This document shows, one piece after another, positions 54,102-64,000 of a stretch of 64,000 nt of DNA; the first letter of the stretch is position 1; every line of letters begins with the position of its first letter. The DNA lies in NCBI GenBank assembly GCA_022497155.1, contig MU385762.1, forward strand, positions 186,001 through 250,000, read 5' to 3'. The DNA comes from Whalleya microplaca (Eukaryota > Ascomycota > Sordariomycetes > Xylariales > Xylariaceae). The notes below the pieces were generated by a model. That model was not told the origin of the DNA and did no database searches. It saw nothing but the letters and a program-made list of their open reading frames with translations. A program made the position numbers and the translations under genes.

Positions 54102-55703
54102 TGTGTAAATAGGTGCCTTGGTTGCTTTCTAGAAGTATTTAATAGAGCAAGTGAAAGCTTGAATGTTTAGAGAACTGAAGTAAGCTATATGTAAAATGTG
54201 GTGCAAGACCGGAACTACTCAACCTTATATTCTTATGCAGTCTTCGGGATCCAATTGTAATTCTATCTCAGGTATAAGCAAACAGAGGTGGGGAGCACTC
54301 CTGTCATGGGGAGCTAGCTTGCCCGGCGCGCTCGGCCGATGAGATCCTCGCTGGAGGATGATCGATGAACGGTTTCGCTGCACGGGGTGTGATTCCGAGC
54401 CATTGACGAATAGAACAGTGAATATGCATGCATATATGAACGGGCACTAAGCTATATGCAGGCGTGGTTTAAGTGAGAAATGCAACCTAGGATAGGGTAA
54501 GGATAAGATTGGCCCGGCTCATTTGGAGTTTTGAAAAGTCGTGAGGGGAAGTTGGAGATTTCTCAGTCTACTAGTCGAAAGAGAAATGATGTAATGGCCT
54601 ACATCTCTGTCCCATTATTCAAGTTGAAATATTGCCGCCTTTGATCACCGAATTCGTCTATACTTACCATAATGATAACGATTCCACCCTACCCCTGAAA
54701 GATCGTACAGCCCCGAGCAAAAGTTCGGATCCAAGCCACCCAAAAGTCCACTCAATAAATTTGAGTACATGTTATATTGGTCTATTAATGAAATCAAATG
54801 AACATGTCTATAGACAACAAAGAATACAGATTTATAACGATATAAACTCCACCATGATCGCGAGGTACCGATTGTATATATCAAGAACTGCCATATAAGG
54901 AACTAATTCATGCAGGCGTAGGAACGGCGAGTTATAGAGTGAAATTGAATTAATTGAGTAAAAAGTGCTTAACACTAACCCCTGTTACCTATAATCAACA
55001 TGGCTTTCGTCCCCCTAGAAATAAATACTGAGGCCTATACATATATTAACTACGTAGCGGACTGTTTCAGTTGAAGGCATAAGTGGCTTTCCTACTACCT
55101 ACCTTAATATTAGTTAATATGTTTTTAACTGCCATATACGTGCTGCGATATCACAATTAGTTAGTTAGGTTGCGTTGAGTTGTACCTACTGGTCTGAGTC
55201 GATCTCCGTACATACTAATATTGTCTCAAGCGCCAGAGGCTCAGGGGCTCTATAAGTACTATCCCTCTTGTCACTTATAGAACACAAGGTTTAGTGGTAA
55301 CGAAAGGAAAGTGAAAAATTTTTTTTTTTAAAAAAGACAAGGAGGGCTTGAGGCGAACTCAACATCCCAACTGCGGAAAACCATCCAGCAGTCCTTCAAA
55401 TTTTCCTGGCGACTACTTTTGCTACTGCACCAAGGTAACAGGGAAATGTCAGTAACATAGGCAGCTCCTATTTTGGGCTATAACAATTTTCCTGGAAAAG
55501 GTACGTATTTATTCAGGCAGGTTGCCTAGTGAACACACAATGGCTCGAGTCCGGATACCTAAGGCTTTTCAAACAGCCTCAATTAAAAGGACTTGATAAC
55601 TCAATATTTGCTTAGGTGTCTTCCCATTATCTAGCTTACTTTTGAATTCTTTTGCATTATTCTTGCTCACCTTTCTACATCTCCGATTCTACGTTTCTTT
55701 AAT
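54102..55703. other. divergent AT-rich spacer
   Basis: Spacer between two broken genes with no supported gene. A T8 run next to an A-rich segment lies at about 55319-55336. The right part has C/T-rich DNA leading to the APH gene start. Confidence 0.45.
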
Positions 55704-57264
55704 ATGGCCACAATAGAAACCCCAGCCACGGCCCCTGAGTCGCTGGCAGTGTCTCTCAGCCCCAAGTCACCGCATCATTTCTTAACAAAGCAGCATGTGC
55801 TACGTTGCAGTCTGCCATCTGGTAGTGTGGTGACGCCTGGACTAAATCGACCTTTTGTTTGCGGCGATTTTGAAGAAATCGCAACAATCGAGCCGGACGA
55901 CCACTGGTTGGACAAGGCGACTGCGCTCTGCCAACATCTCTGGCCTGATGCTAAGCACGACACAATCTCAGTCCGATATCTTGGCCGTGGTTCTTTCAAC
56001 GTTGTTTTTCAGTCTTTCTCTAGTTACCAAAAACGATAGCCAGCTTGAGTACGTCCTTCGATTCCCTGAAAGCGAAGAAGATGACCTGCCGCGCACAGCC
56101 GCTATCCTCGAGTACCTCAACGAGACCACGGACCTGAAAGTTCCTAAAGTAATCACTTGGGACGCGACAAAGGACAATCCTTTAGATCATAACTACATAA
56201 TCCTATCGCGGATACCTGGGAAGAACATCGGTGAGGTCTGGGATGATCTTACCCAGAACCAAAAGATAGACCTTGCGAAGGAATTGGCGCAGCTGTTTCT
56301 CCAGATTGAAAAAGTCACAAGTCCTGTAGCTGGGGAAATTATGGTACACGAGCAGGATTTTAAGCATGGCGACGATATAAGCACGCGTATCTTTGTACAA
56401 GCCTTCGGCACAGAAGTTCCTGACTACCCTGACTACTCCATCGATTGGTTCAATAAGGATAGCGGAATATTGTCTCTTGAACGACTACGACATGACCCCC
56501 CAGGTTTGTCTGTTAACGATATCATGGTTACGCTATTCAAGCGGCGTATGTATCAGGCAGAGAATCGCAAGCCCGCCCCTGAATCGGACCACTTTGATTA
56601 CTTCAGACCATGCCAACTTATGATCGAGGACATGATTGACAGGGGATTGTTTGAGCCTGAAAACGATGTCATATGCCTGCTCCATTCAGACCTCTATCCC
56701 CAGAACATCATGGTCGACTTCACTCCGAATCTTGTCATCACAGGCGTTCTGGACTGGGACAATGCCAAGTTCGGACCCAGGTTTGCTGGACGCGTTCCTC
56801 CGTGGTGGCTTTGGCATGAGCACCACGGGTCTAAAGACGCGAATCTCTCTACCGACTATATTGAGGAGCCTTGGGATCCCAAGGAGTGGGAGCAGAAGTA
56901 CGAACCTGATTCACCGGAAAATGCTGAGATTAAGAAGGCGTTTGAGGATGCGGCGGGAGAAGGCTGGGTAGCCGAGGCGACGAAGAAGCACTATCCATTT
57001 GCGAGAAATCTCCTTCATTTCAGCCAAACCTATTTATACGACGGCAACGAGGACAAGAAAGCCAAGATGTGGAAAGAGAAGTGGGATAGCTTGTGGCAGG
57101 ATACATCGCCTAAGTCAGAGGAAGGAGAGTGGAAACCTGGGGTCTCCGAAGGTCCCTCAACACCCGAGCTTGCAGAGAATTCAGACTACGATATTATGGA
57201 TTACTCTCCCACATCTACAGCGCCTAGCGACATTATATATGACACCGAAGAGCACTCAGATTAA
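55704..57264 (+). pseudogene. APH-type phosphotransferase (kinase-like), frameshifted
   Basis: Starts at ATG 55704 (MATIETPATAPESLAVSLSP) and would be 519 aa with one base removed. The first frame reads to YLGRGSFNVVFQSFSSYQ and then hits a stop at 56037; the rest of the domain continues in the next frame from about 56030 (DSQLEYVLRFPESEEDDLP) to the stop at 57264. The switch point coincides with an A5 run at 56029-56033, where one extra A would explain it. The protein kinase-like fold of aminoglycoside phosphotransferases is clear: glycine-rich GRGSFNVVF, catalytic HSDLYPQNIMV (His327, Asp329, Asn334) and metal-binding LDWD (350-352). These fungal APH-like proteins are numerous and mostly of unknown substrate. 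No intron can bridge the break. It is a recent pseudogene or an assembly indel. Confidence 0.82.
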
Positions 57265-58145
57265 TTCGGAAAACTCCGAGGACTTGGAACTTTTGGAGGC
57301 CGAAGATCTGGATACGTTTACCTGAGATATCACATGGGATACTAAAGAACACCTAGAGGCTAGTGATCACAAATATTGGGCCATGCGGCCACATAAGGTA
57401 GCCGAGACAGATTGTCGGTACATAACCTTTTGCTCCCGGAATGGGAATTTGAGAACTGTCACTAGAGGCGGCAACAGAGAATGCATAAAGGACTTGCTTT
57501 TAGATAAAGTCATCCCGTACAGAATAGAGATGACTTATATGAAGCGAAACAGGGCATTAAATGATACTCTAATAAGCGATGAATTGACTTGTCAACAAAT
57601 GAAATGCTGTCTCCCCCCATATACATACACATCATGGTCTAACAACTGTTCCGTCTGATTTCTCGTCTGTATCATCATCATCTACAGCATCTTCGTCGCG
57701 TCCTGTTCTCCACCTCCAAAATGTCGCACTTATTCGTGAGCTGATGGGTAGGTCATTCACTCTCCATTACTAGACACCTGAGGGATGATATTATGATACA
57801 GCTCATATTCAATACTCTTCCTTCTTGATTGGCATTGAACGAGATGGGCTATTGTATGTAGTGGGGGTCATGGGGATCAAGGGGATTTAAGGGGTCTCAA
57901 CACCGGAACCATTCCGCGCCCCACCAACCCGCTAACCCACTAACCTACCCTGTACTGCGGAACCAATTTTTTTTTCTTTTCAATATTTGCATCGCGAACA
58001 GCCGCTTCATTCGTTCTGCCTGTCGCAATTCCGACAATTTCAATTGAATACCGCCTGGGTTACCATACCGTTCAGAACTACGAACGCCATACACTTATAT
58101 ACTGGCTTACGCGACAGCAGCATCAGCTGTCCAACCCCCGCCACG
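57265..58145. other. spacer between APH gene and RRP1
   Basis: No gene is supported; a short frame at 57383-57658 has no motif. The right end, with a T9 run at 57967-57975 and C-rich DNA, is the presumed RRP1 promoter and 5' UTR. Confidence 0.45.
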
Positions 58146-59109
58146 ATGGCAGCCCAGGAGGCCAATATGCCGTTCATAAAGCACCTCGCCTCGAGCGGTT
58201 CGTCCACCCTCATCCCTTGACACTCTACCTCCCCTTACCTACCATCCTCCCCACAACCCCCATATACCCAAGCAAAATCCCTTGACTAACCTCCCAACCA
58301 CGCCCCTAGACCGCAAAACCCGCACATCCGCCCTCGCCTCCCTCCGCACCTTCCTCTCGGCGCCCGCGACCGCAGCGCGCCTGACCCCCCTAGACCACCG
58401 CAAGCTGTGGAAGGGCCTGTACTACAGCCTGTGGATGTGCGACCGCCCGCTGCCGCAGCAGACCCTGTGCGCGGACCTCGCGGCCCTCGTGCACGTGTTC
58501 GGCGGTGCGGCGCCCGCGCTGCGCTTCCTGCAGGCGTTCTGGGAGACTATGGCGCGCGAGTGGACGAGTATCGATGTGCTGCGCATGGAGAAGTTCTTGT
58601 TGCTTGTGAGACGCGTTTTGGGGGCGTGTCTGGGGTGGGCTTTAGAGGGAGATGATGGGCAAGGGGGGAAGGGGAAGAAGGGCAAGGGGAAAAAGGGGAG
58701 GGGTAAGAGAGAGGAGGGGGAGGGAGAGGGAGAGGGAGAGGGAAGAATAGAGCCCATGCTCCGCCTGCTAAGCTCGTGGCCGTTCGAAGCCACGGGGGAC
58801 CTGTCCAAGGTGCCCGTGGGCCTGCGTCTGCACTGCCTGGACATCTGGGTCGACGAGGTAGAGCGGCTGGGGCTGCTGGAGGCGGAGGCGTCGGAGGAGG
58901 GGAAGACGTTCCTGGATCGCATCCGGGCGCTCGTCGACGTGCAGACGAAGTCCACGTGCAAGCCCGTGCGCGCGAGGGCGAAGGAGTCGCTGGCGGACGA
59001 GAGGTTACCGGGGAATGGGGGCGGTTCGTCTGATGAAGATGGGGACGAGGAGATGGTTGAGGATGCTGCCGGTGGTGCTAAGGACAGCTGGGACGGGTTC
59101 GAGGACTGA
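58146..59109 (+). CDS. RRP1: ribosomal RNA processing protein 1 (Rrp1/Nop52)
   Basis: Two exons, 58146-58197 and 58310-59109, give 283 aa; intron GTTCGT...CCTAG with branch GACTAAC. The N-terminus MPFIKHLASSDRKTRTSALA and the block LDHRKLWKGLYYSLWMCDRP are diagnostic of Rrp1/Nop52. This nucleolar protein acts in maturation of 27S pre-rRNA and 60S subunit assembly. Helical repeats follow (FLQAFWETMAREWTSIDVLR; FLLLVRRVLGACLGW). A Gly/Lys then Glu/Gly low-complexity insertion lies at about residues 137-161, encoded by a G-rich purine tract. The conserved LRLHCLDIWVDEVERLG follows, and then an acidic tail ending SWDGFED. The fungal protein is short because it lacks the long animal C-terminal extension. 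Convergent with the LCB kinase 312 bp away. Confidence 0.9.
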
Positions 59110-59421
59110 TCGACACGCGTCATCATTGTTACTTACATACCTACTTGCATACGTCGCTGAGTCTGGAGTTCGGGCGTTTTTGACACCGGCGGTGGATATA
59201 TCCGGGGCTTAAAAATATCTTTCTCTGATTAATAAGAGTGCATGGACAACGCTATTCCAGACAGTATCTACGCTACTCTATGTATGATGTTATAATGTGA
59301 CATGGGGCTGCGCATATCGAAGTGATCGATCGAGCCCGCCTCCGCTGTGCCTATCTCTATGTTTGGGTATCTCTCACAACTAACTCGCGTCTACCTCTAT
59401 TTCCACCCTTCCAAAATTTAT
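59110..59421. other. convergent spacer between RRP1 and LCB kinase
   Basis: A 312-bp 3'-to-3' spacer holding both presumed 3' ends. The LCB kinase stop codon is immediately followed on the minus strand by AATAAA, a polyadenylation-like signal. Confidence 0.5.
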
Positions 59422-61109
59422 TCATGCCTTCTCCCAGTCCGGCGGTCCCGCAGCCTCGTACCTCCCGGCTTTCGATATCACGGTGCCCAATCCCTGGTGG
59501 ATCTCGACCTGGAAGGGCTCGAAGGGCACGTGCTCGCCGTCGATGCTGATGTAGCCGTGGTCCTGGTTACGCGGTGTGAACCGGTAGGCGTAGACCTTCC
59601 GGTACGACACCTGCGGCTTATCGAAAAACTGCCCATTCTCTACCGATGTCAGGAGCTCCAAGTACTTCGACGCTGAGATATCACCATCGTTGCACACGAC
59701 GTCGAGAAGACCGTCGTTCGGACAGGCGGCTGTGAAGAAGTTCGCGTCGGGGGCCATGTATGCCATCTATTTGTTCGGTTAGCAAATGCGGGATATTCGG
59801 ATGAGGTGGGCCCGTGGCCTTGCAGCACTTACGTTTCCGCAGTAGAAATTGCCTAGCTTGTCGTATGAGGCCGTCTCCCAGTCACCAGGGACCTTGTCGT
59901 TGACGGTCCCGTACTTCAATGGCGGTAAACCATCACCGGCATCACCGGCATTATCCTCGTCGCTAGAGGTAGATTGATCAGCCGGCGATGCCGGCCTCCC
60001 CGCAGCGGACTCGCCCCTGCGCGTGTTGAAGTCGCGCTCGTTGCGCTCGCGCTTGTAGTGGGCCTTAATATCCGCCTTTTCCGAGATCTCCACCTTCATC
60101 GAGATGTCGCACGGGTACACCTTCTTGCTGAAGATGCGCTGCATGAGGCCGACGTTGAAGCGCGCGGCGCCGAGCCAGCGCAGGTGCTCGGTGCCGAGGT
60201 CGCACTCGGCGATGATGCCGACGGACTGGCTGAGGAAGCTCAGCGTGCGCGTGTCGCCCTGCGTGACGCTGGCCAGGTCCATCGGCGTGCGCACGCCCTT
60301 GATGATGGCCAGCGCCGCCAGGCTCGGCTGCGGCGACCCGTACAGGTTGCAGCTCATGGCGTTGCCGCTGCCGCAGGGGATGTGGGCGACGGGGAGGCGG
60401 TGCAGGGCGCGGCGCGCGTCGGGCCGCCGCCCCAGCCCGTTGAAGACCTCGTACGGCAGGCCGTCGCCCGAGCACGGGATCACGACGTCGTACGCGTCGA
60501 CGTCGAGGGCCTCCACCAGGCCCACCGCCTCGCCCGCGGACTGCGTCCGCACGATGTCCAGCGCCATGCGCGCCGCCTCGAACAGCGGCTTCACCTCGTG
60601 TTCCCAGGTCTTGACCGCGCCGCCCGGGCCCGCGTGCGGGTTGACGAGCACCTTCGCGCGCTTGCGGCTCTGCGCCGGCCCGTACGAGCGCTTGAGCAGG
60701 ACCTCTATCCATGCGGCCACGGCATCCTGGGGCAGCTCGCCTAGCTTATATCGGAGCTTGGCCGCGCGGACGTGTTTCTTGGAGACCGGGTTCGCATAGT
60801 CGATTACGAGGGCGTCGTCGACGATCTCGGCCCAGAGGATGTTGTACAGTGGGATTGGTATCTCGGCAGGCGAGTTCCCAATGGCGATGCCGCATATCTT
60901 ACGCCGGTGCCGCTTTGCTTGAACTTCGTCTGGGTGATTGGGAAAGATGTCAGTTTATCCTTCATCAGTGAATTACAAGGGCTATAGATTGGTTATTAGG
61001 CACCTTTAACGATCAGTGAATCACCTGCTAAAGCAAGAGAAACGCCTTTTCCCAAGACTAGGATATCCTTGTCTGGTAGCTGCGTGGCAGCAGCAGGAGC
61101 TTCAGCCAT
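59422..61109 (-). CDS. sphingoid long-chain-base kinase (Lcb4/5, sphingosine kinase)
   Basis: Three exons on the minus strand: 61109-61004, 60929-59833 and 59766-59422, giving 515 aa with matching phases. Intron 1 starts GTGCCT (unusual) and ends ACCCAG with a CTGAC branch; intron 2 is GTAAGT...ATAG. The diacylglycerol-kinase catalytic domain is clear: VLVNPHAGPGG (about residues 129-139), the nucleotide-binding SGDGLPYEVFNGLG (189-202) and IPCGSGNAMSCNLYG (219-233). Then come DLASVTQGD, SFLSQSVGIIAECDLG, a C-terminal SFxYxGN-like GNFYCGN and NDGLLDVV. It phosphorylates sphingosine-type bases to 1-phosphates, which regulate heat stress, ceramide levels and endocytosis. A Ser/Asp-rich insert (about 335-360) interrupts the C-terminal domain as in other fungi. 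The N-terminus is Ala-rich and short. Confidence 0.9.
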
Positions 61110-61775
61110 TGGAGTTTGGGTTAAGATAAATACAAGTAGCAATAGCGAGCGACAGGTGATGAAAAGCAAAAAGTTACAGGAATTAACGTAAGTGTTATAT
61201 CTGCCTCTGTAATACCATGACAAGCCGGGGTTCTGGAAAGGAGAGCGTTAGACAGCGAGAGAGTGACGGCGAGCGACCAGACTCTATACTACGGTAGAGT
61301 TGTATTGACTAATAATTGCTCTGGAAGTTATCGCCCGTACGGAGTAGAAGAGAAATATATGTACGGAGTAGGGGTCTCAATCTGGAGGAAGGCCTGGGAT
61401 GTATGCGCTAATGCAGTTACCGTGCATTAGTTTCGGGCACTTAGGCCACTTGCGACCCCCGTGAACTTGAAACGGGGCCGCGGATTCCGTGTACCATTCA
61501 CGTCTTGTCAAACTTCTCAGTATTTATGTGTATACAGAATACAAACTACTATATCCAACGACATATCATTGTTTCAGAGACAATGGCTCGAGGTAGTAAT
61601 AAGCAGTATCTAATTGAAATCTTCGCAATTTGAGTATAACTGTTGGTGCGAACGTCTCGACACAGGTAATTGTCATGGCCATAGCATGAGATGTGACATG
61701 TCTTGTTAGGAGTAGAATGGCTCTGTTCTACCTCTATAATCTTATATGTCCCAGCCTTGTATATGTAAATATAAA
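61110..61775. other. spacer between LCB kinase and thioesterase-like gene
   Basis: No gene is supported. The left part is the LCB kinase promoter; the right part is the 3' end of the thioesterase-like gene. GTACGGAGTAG occurs twice (about 61337 and 61360). Confidence 0.45.
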
Positions 61776-62766
61776 TCATATCTTACTTGGTTCTTTCCTT
61801 CTCGCTGCCGTGTTTCTTTCGGCGCTCAGCATCAACACGACATGATGACTTAACGCGACAATGTCCCCGGCCTCGTCTAAGATCACAACTTCCAAATCGT
61901 CTCGCCCATTCTTAGCGCTTTTCGCATGCACTCGCACAAACAACCACTCGACACCCTCAGGTGGCAGCGCTTTCTTTATGTCCAAGTTCAACGCCACCGT
62001 GGGATACCACATAACAGGCCGAGGGCCATTACGTTTCCCTCCGTTTTGCGCGCGCATCATCTCCTCGTTGATCAAGGGGAACAGATCAGACACGACCCCT
62101 AGACTTTCATTGGTGAATCTCTCGCCCGAAGTTAAACGCAGCCATTCGTCTGCCATACTTGGCATGACCTGCCCATTCCGCGGGAAGTACAGATGAAAGT
62201 TGTTGTAGACCTTGCGAAACGTTTGGGTCTTCTTCTGCTCCGCCCAGTTCGCGTCGGATCCCTCTGCGGCCAGCCTAGGAAGATCAGCAGGCGGCGGTGA
62301 TGGCTGCAGTGACCATCCCGTATTAAAGGTCGGTCCTTGCTCCACGTCCAGATTCGAGTTGGTCAGGTAGCCGACGACTTCCTCGCGTCCATCTTGGGAC
62401 AACGTAATGTGAACGGTTGACGTCTGGCGGCCGAGCTTGACATCACGGACCGTTAGGGTTGCCGGGCCTTCCTGGGTCCGCCTCAGAAACTCAAGATGCA
62501 CGGTGATGGTGTGTGGCTGGTTCTGCGCTGCCAGCGTCGTGCGGAAGTGAGTCGCAGCGACGCGCAGGAATACAGCTGTCACGATGCCGCCATGAGGTAC
62601 TAGAATATTATCATTAGATCAGACGGCCAGTATACACGATGCCATGAGGCTTCTGATTTCGCGAACAATTACCTGACCCTACACACCATTCAGATTTGAA
62701 ATTGGTGGAATAGACATGCGTATCTACGGCTTCAATGGCCGTGGCCTCGGTGAGAGTTATTGTCAT
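61776..62766 (-). CDS. thioesterase-like (double hot-dog) protein with PTS1-like end
   Basis: Two exons on the minus strand, 62766-62673 and 62599-61776, give 305 aa; intron GTAATT...CTAG, phase 1. The protein MTITLTEATAIEAVDTHVYS then joins WCVGSVPHGGIVTAVFLRVA, the hallmark start of the fungal thioesterase-like superfamily (TesB-like, 4HBT_3). The remainder has two hot-dog halves (ITVHLEFLRRTQEGPATLTV; ARPVMWYPTVALNLDIKK-type second half and WLFVRVHAKSAKNGRDDLEV). The substrate is unknown; relatives are found near secondary metabolism and in acyl-CoA pathways. The C-terminus ends SKI, a variant that fits a PTS1 peroxisomal signal. No overlap with neighbours. Confidence 0.82.
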
Positions 62767-64000
62767 CGCAAGCAGATCAAAATATGCAGGAAATCATCCA
62801 AAAAAGGTACCTAACAACGCCACACAGGAGAGAAGTGACCACTCATAATAATATTAACAACATATGAGGTATATGTAACGAGATACTAGGTATCTGTATC
62901 TACATGTATCTACATAGATAAAGGCAGATGCACGGAATACCTGGTACTGTAATCATGTGGGTCCCTGGCCTCGGGCCTCGGCTCCCCAGGTTTTACATAT
63001 GGGTCTCTCAATATTATGGGGTGAGTACCTATTCATAGCGCTCTAATAAAGCATAGCTTCAGAACACAGCAAGCTTTACACAGTAGAAGCAGCCACCTTG
63101 TTGCCCTTGACCTGAAGGACACTCTAATAAGATCAATGAAGTCACATGAAATGCGTCTATCTGACAGAAGTCTATTGAATGAGCAACACAGCAGAACTAA
63201 TATCCGAAAAGGTTTGTCTGAGTTGTGACACAAATCTACGTACGGAATATAATTCTGGTATTGCAACTTACTAGGACTGAGCAGCACAGCGGCATACTTA
63301 AACGAGCTCCAGTCGCCCTTGCAGCGCAAACACAGAATCCAGGGCTTTTCATTTTATGCTGAAGTTAGAACAAGCATCACAAGCCGGTGAAACGTGACTA
63401 ATACATGTAGTTCAAGAGGATCCACATCTCAACGGGTCACATTCCAGCGGATCACTAGGTACCTGGAAAGTATCCGATGCACATGTCTACACTAACGCCC
63501 CTGAACCAACATCTACTATCGTAAAAGGCCAATCTATCTAAACCGGCCAACCAATGGGGTTCAAGGTTCAAGGAACTATACGAGGACATGTTGCAATGCC
63601 CTTTCTCTCTCTCTTAAGTCGTAGCTAATTGATTGCGTGTGAATTGGAAGAAGTCGAAAATTCCGCTATTATTCACGTTACTGATTCTATCAAGACATAA
63701 TATTTATCGGTAGCCAATCTAATTTTACTCATCTTCGTGAGTAGAGTAGTTGAAAACCAGTAACTAATAACACATTATCGCAGTTATAGGAAAGAGGATT
63801 TCAGAGAGTTCTCAGAAGCAAACAACACTACCTAGATCCTTCAATATGACAGTCAGGGTACAAACATTGTTACCCTGTTATGTTCTCATATCCTTTCATC
63901 TTTAAAGGCTATATATAATGTCTAATATCCCCATCCGCGGCAAGGGGCTGGGGTCCCCAATGCAATGGGTGATGATGATTGAGTGAAGCCACAATCTCAT
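62767..64000. other. right-end intergenic region
   Basis: No gene is supported to the window edge. It begins with the promoter of the thioesterase-like gene and includes a TACATGTATCTACAT-type short repeat near 62890-62925. A minus-strand frame at 63033-63329 lacks motifs. Confidence 0.45.

Noticed and set aside
59974..60799. Plus-strand frames of 231-256 codons opposite the LCB kinase
   Set aside because: Antisense shadows of conserved kinase motifs; composition is Arg/Ala/Val-rich without a domain.
1..64000. CRISPR arrays, bacterial operons, rRNA genes, intact transposons
   Set aside because: None seen; the window is eukaryotic nuclear DNA, and no frame carries transposase, integrase or gag-pol features. 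The only RT is the non-mobile rvt type.

Overview
The window is nuclear DNA of a filamentous ascomycete (Pezizomycotina). Most genes carry short introns of about 50-150 bp with GT-AG ends and CTAAC/CTGAC-type branch points. The gene set is typically fungal: DIM-5-type H3K9 methyltransferase, HIR3, ChAPs/BUD7, PET8-like carrier, deuterolysin and a fungal rvt-type reverse transcriptase. AT-rich gene-poor stretches alternate with gene-dense GC-richer blocks. I cannot name the genus; the class is probably Sordariomycetes or Leotiomycetes.

Layout. 1-3.4 kb is a gene-poor AT-rich stretch with one intron-containing tRNA-Arg(CCG). 3.4-13.2 kb holds a TesB-like acyl-CoA thioesterase (+), a PHD-finger protein (-), a mitochondrial family III CoA-transferase of the SUGCT type (-), a single-pass membrane protein (+) and TFIIB (+). 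13.2-18.3 kb is a desert with small palindromes and a possible LTR relic. 18.3-21.1 kb holds a secreted cysteine-rich protein (+) convergent with a PET8-like mitochondrial carrier (-). 21.1-26.3 kb is another desert with a decayed-looking patch containing a zinc-finger-like stretch. 26.3-35.4 kb is a divergent pair: BUD7/BCH1 exomer subunit (-) and HIR3 (+, about 1920 aa). 36.4-37.6 kb holds deuterolysin (-). 39.5-42.5 kb holds an intronless, full-length rvt (domesticated reverse transcriptase-related) gene with a diverged tandem repeat upstream of its TATA box. 44.3-50.4 kb holds three minus-strand genes: UBTD-type ubiquitin-like protein, DIM-5/KMT1 and a polytopic membrane protein with a long AAT microsatellite in one intron. 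52.8-57.3 kb holds a GDSL esterase (-) and an APH-type kinase-like gene (+), each broken by a single-base frameshift as read. 58.1-62.8 kb holds RRP1 (+), sphingoid long-chain-base kinase (-) and a second thioesterase-like protein (-).

Functional themes. Chromatin and transcription genes are well represented (PHD protein, TFIIB, HIR3, DIM-5), as is acyl-CoA/lipid metabolism (two hot-dog thioesterases with PTS1-like C-termini, SUGCT, LCB kinase). The conserved genes have intact frames, whereas the two accessory enzymes next to AT-rich DNA do not. Exon models were built by hand from splice consensus, frame continuity and family similarity recalled from memory; no alignment or expression data were available. 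The most interesting locus is the rvt gene and its upstream repeat.
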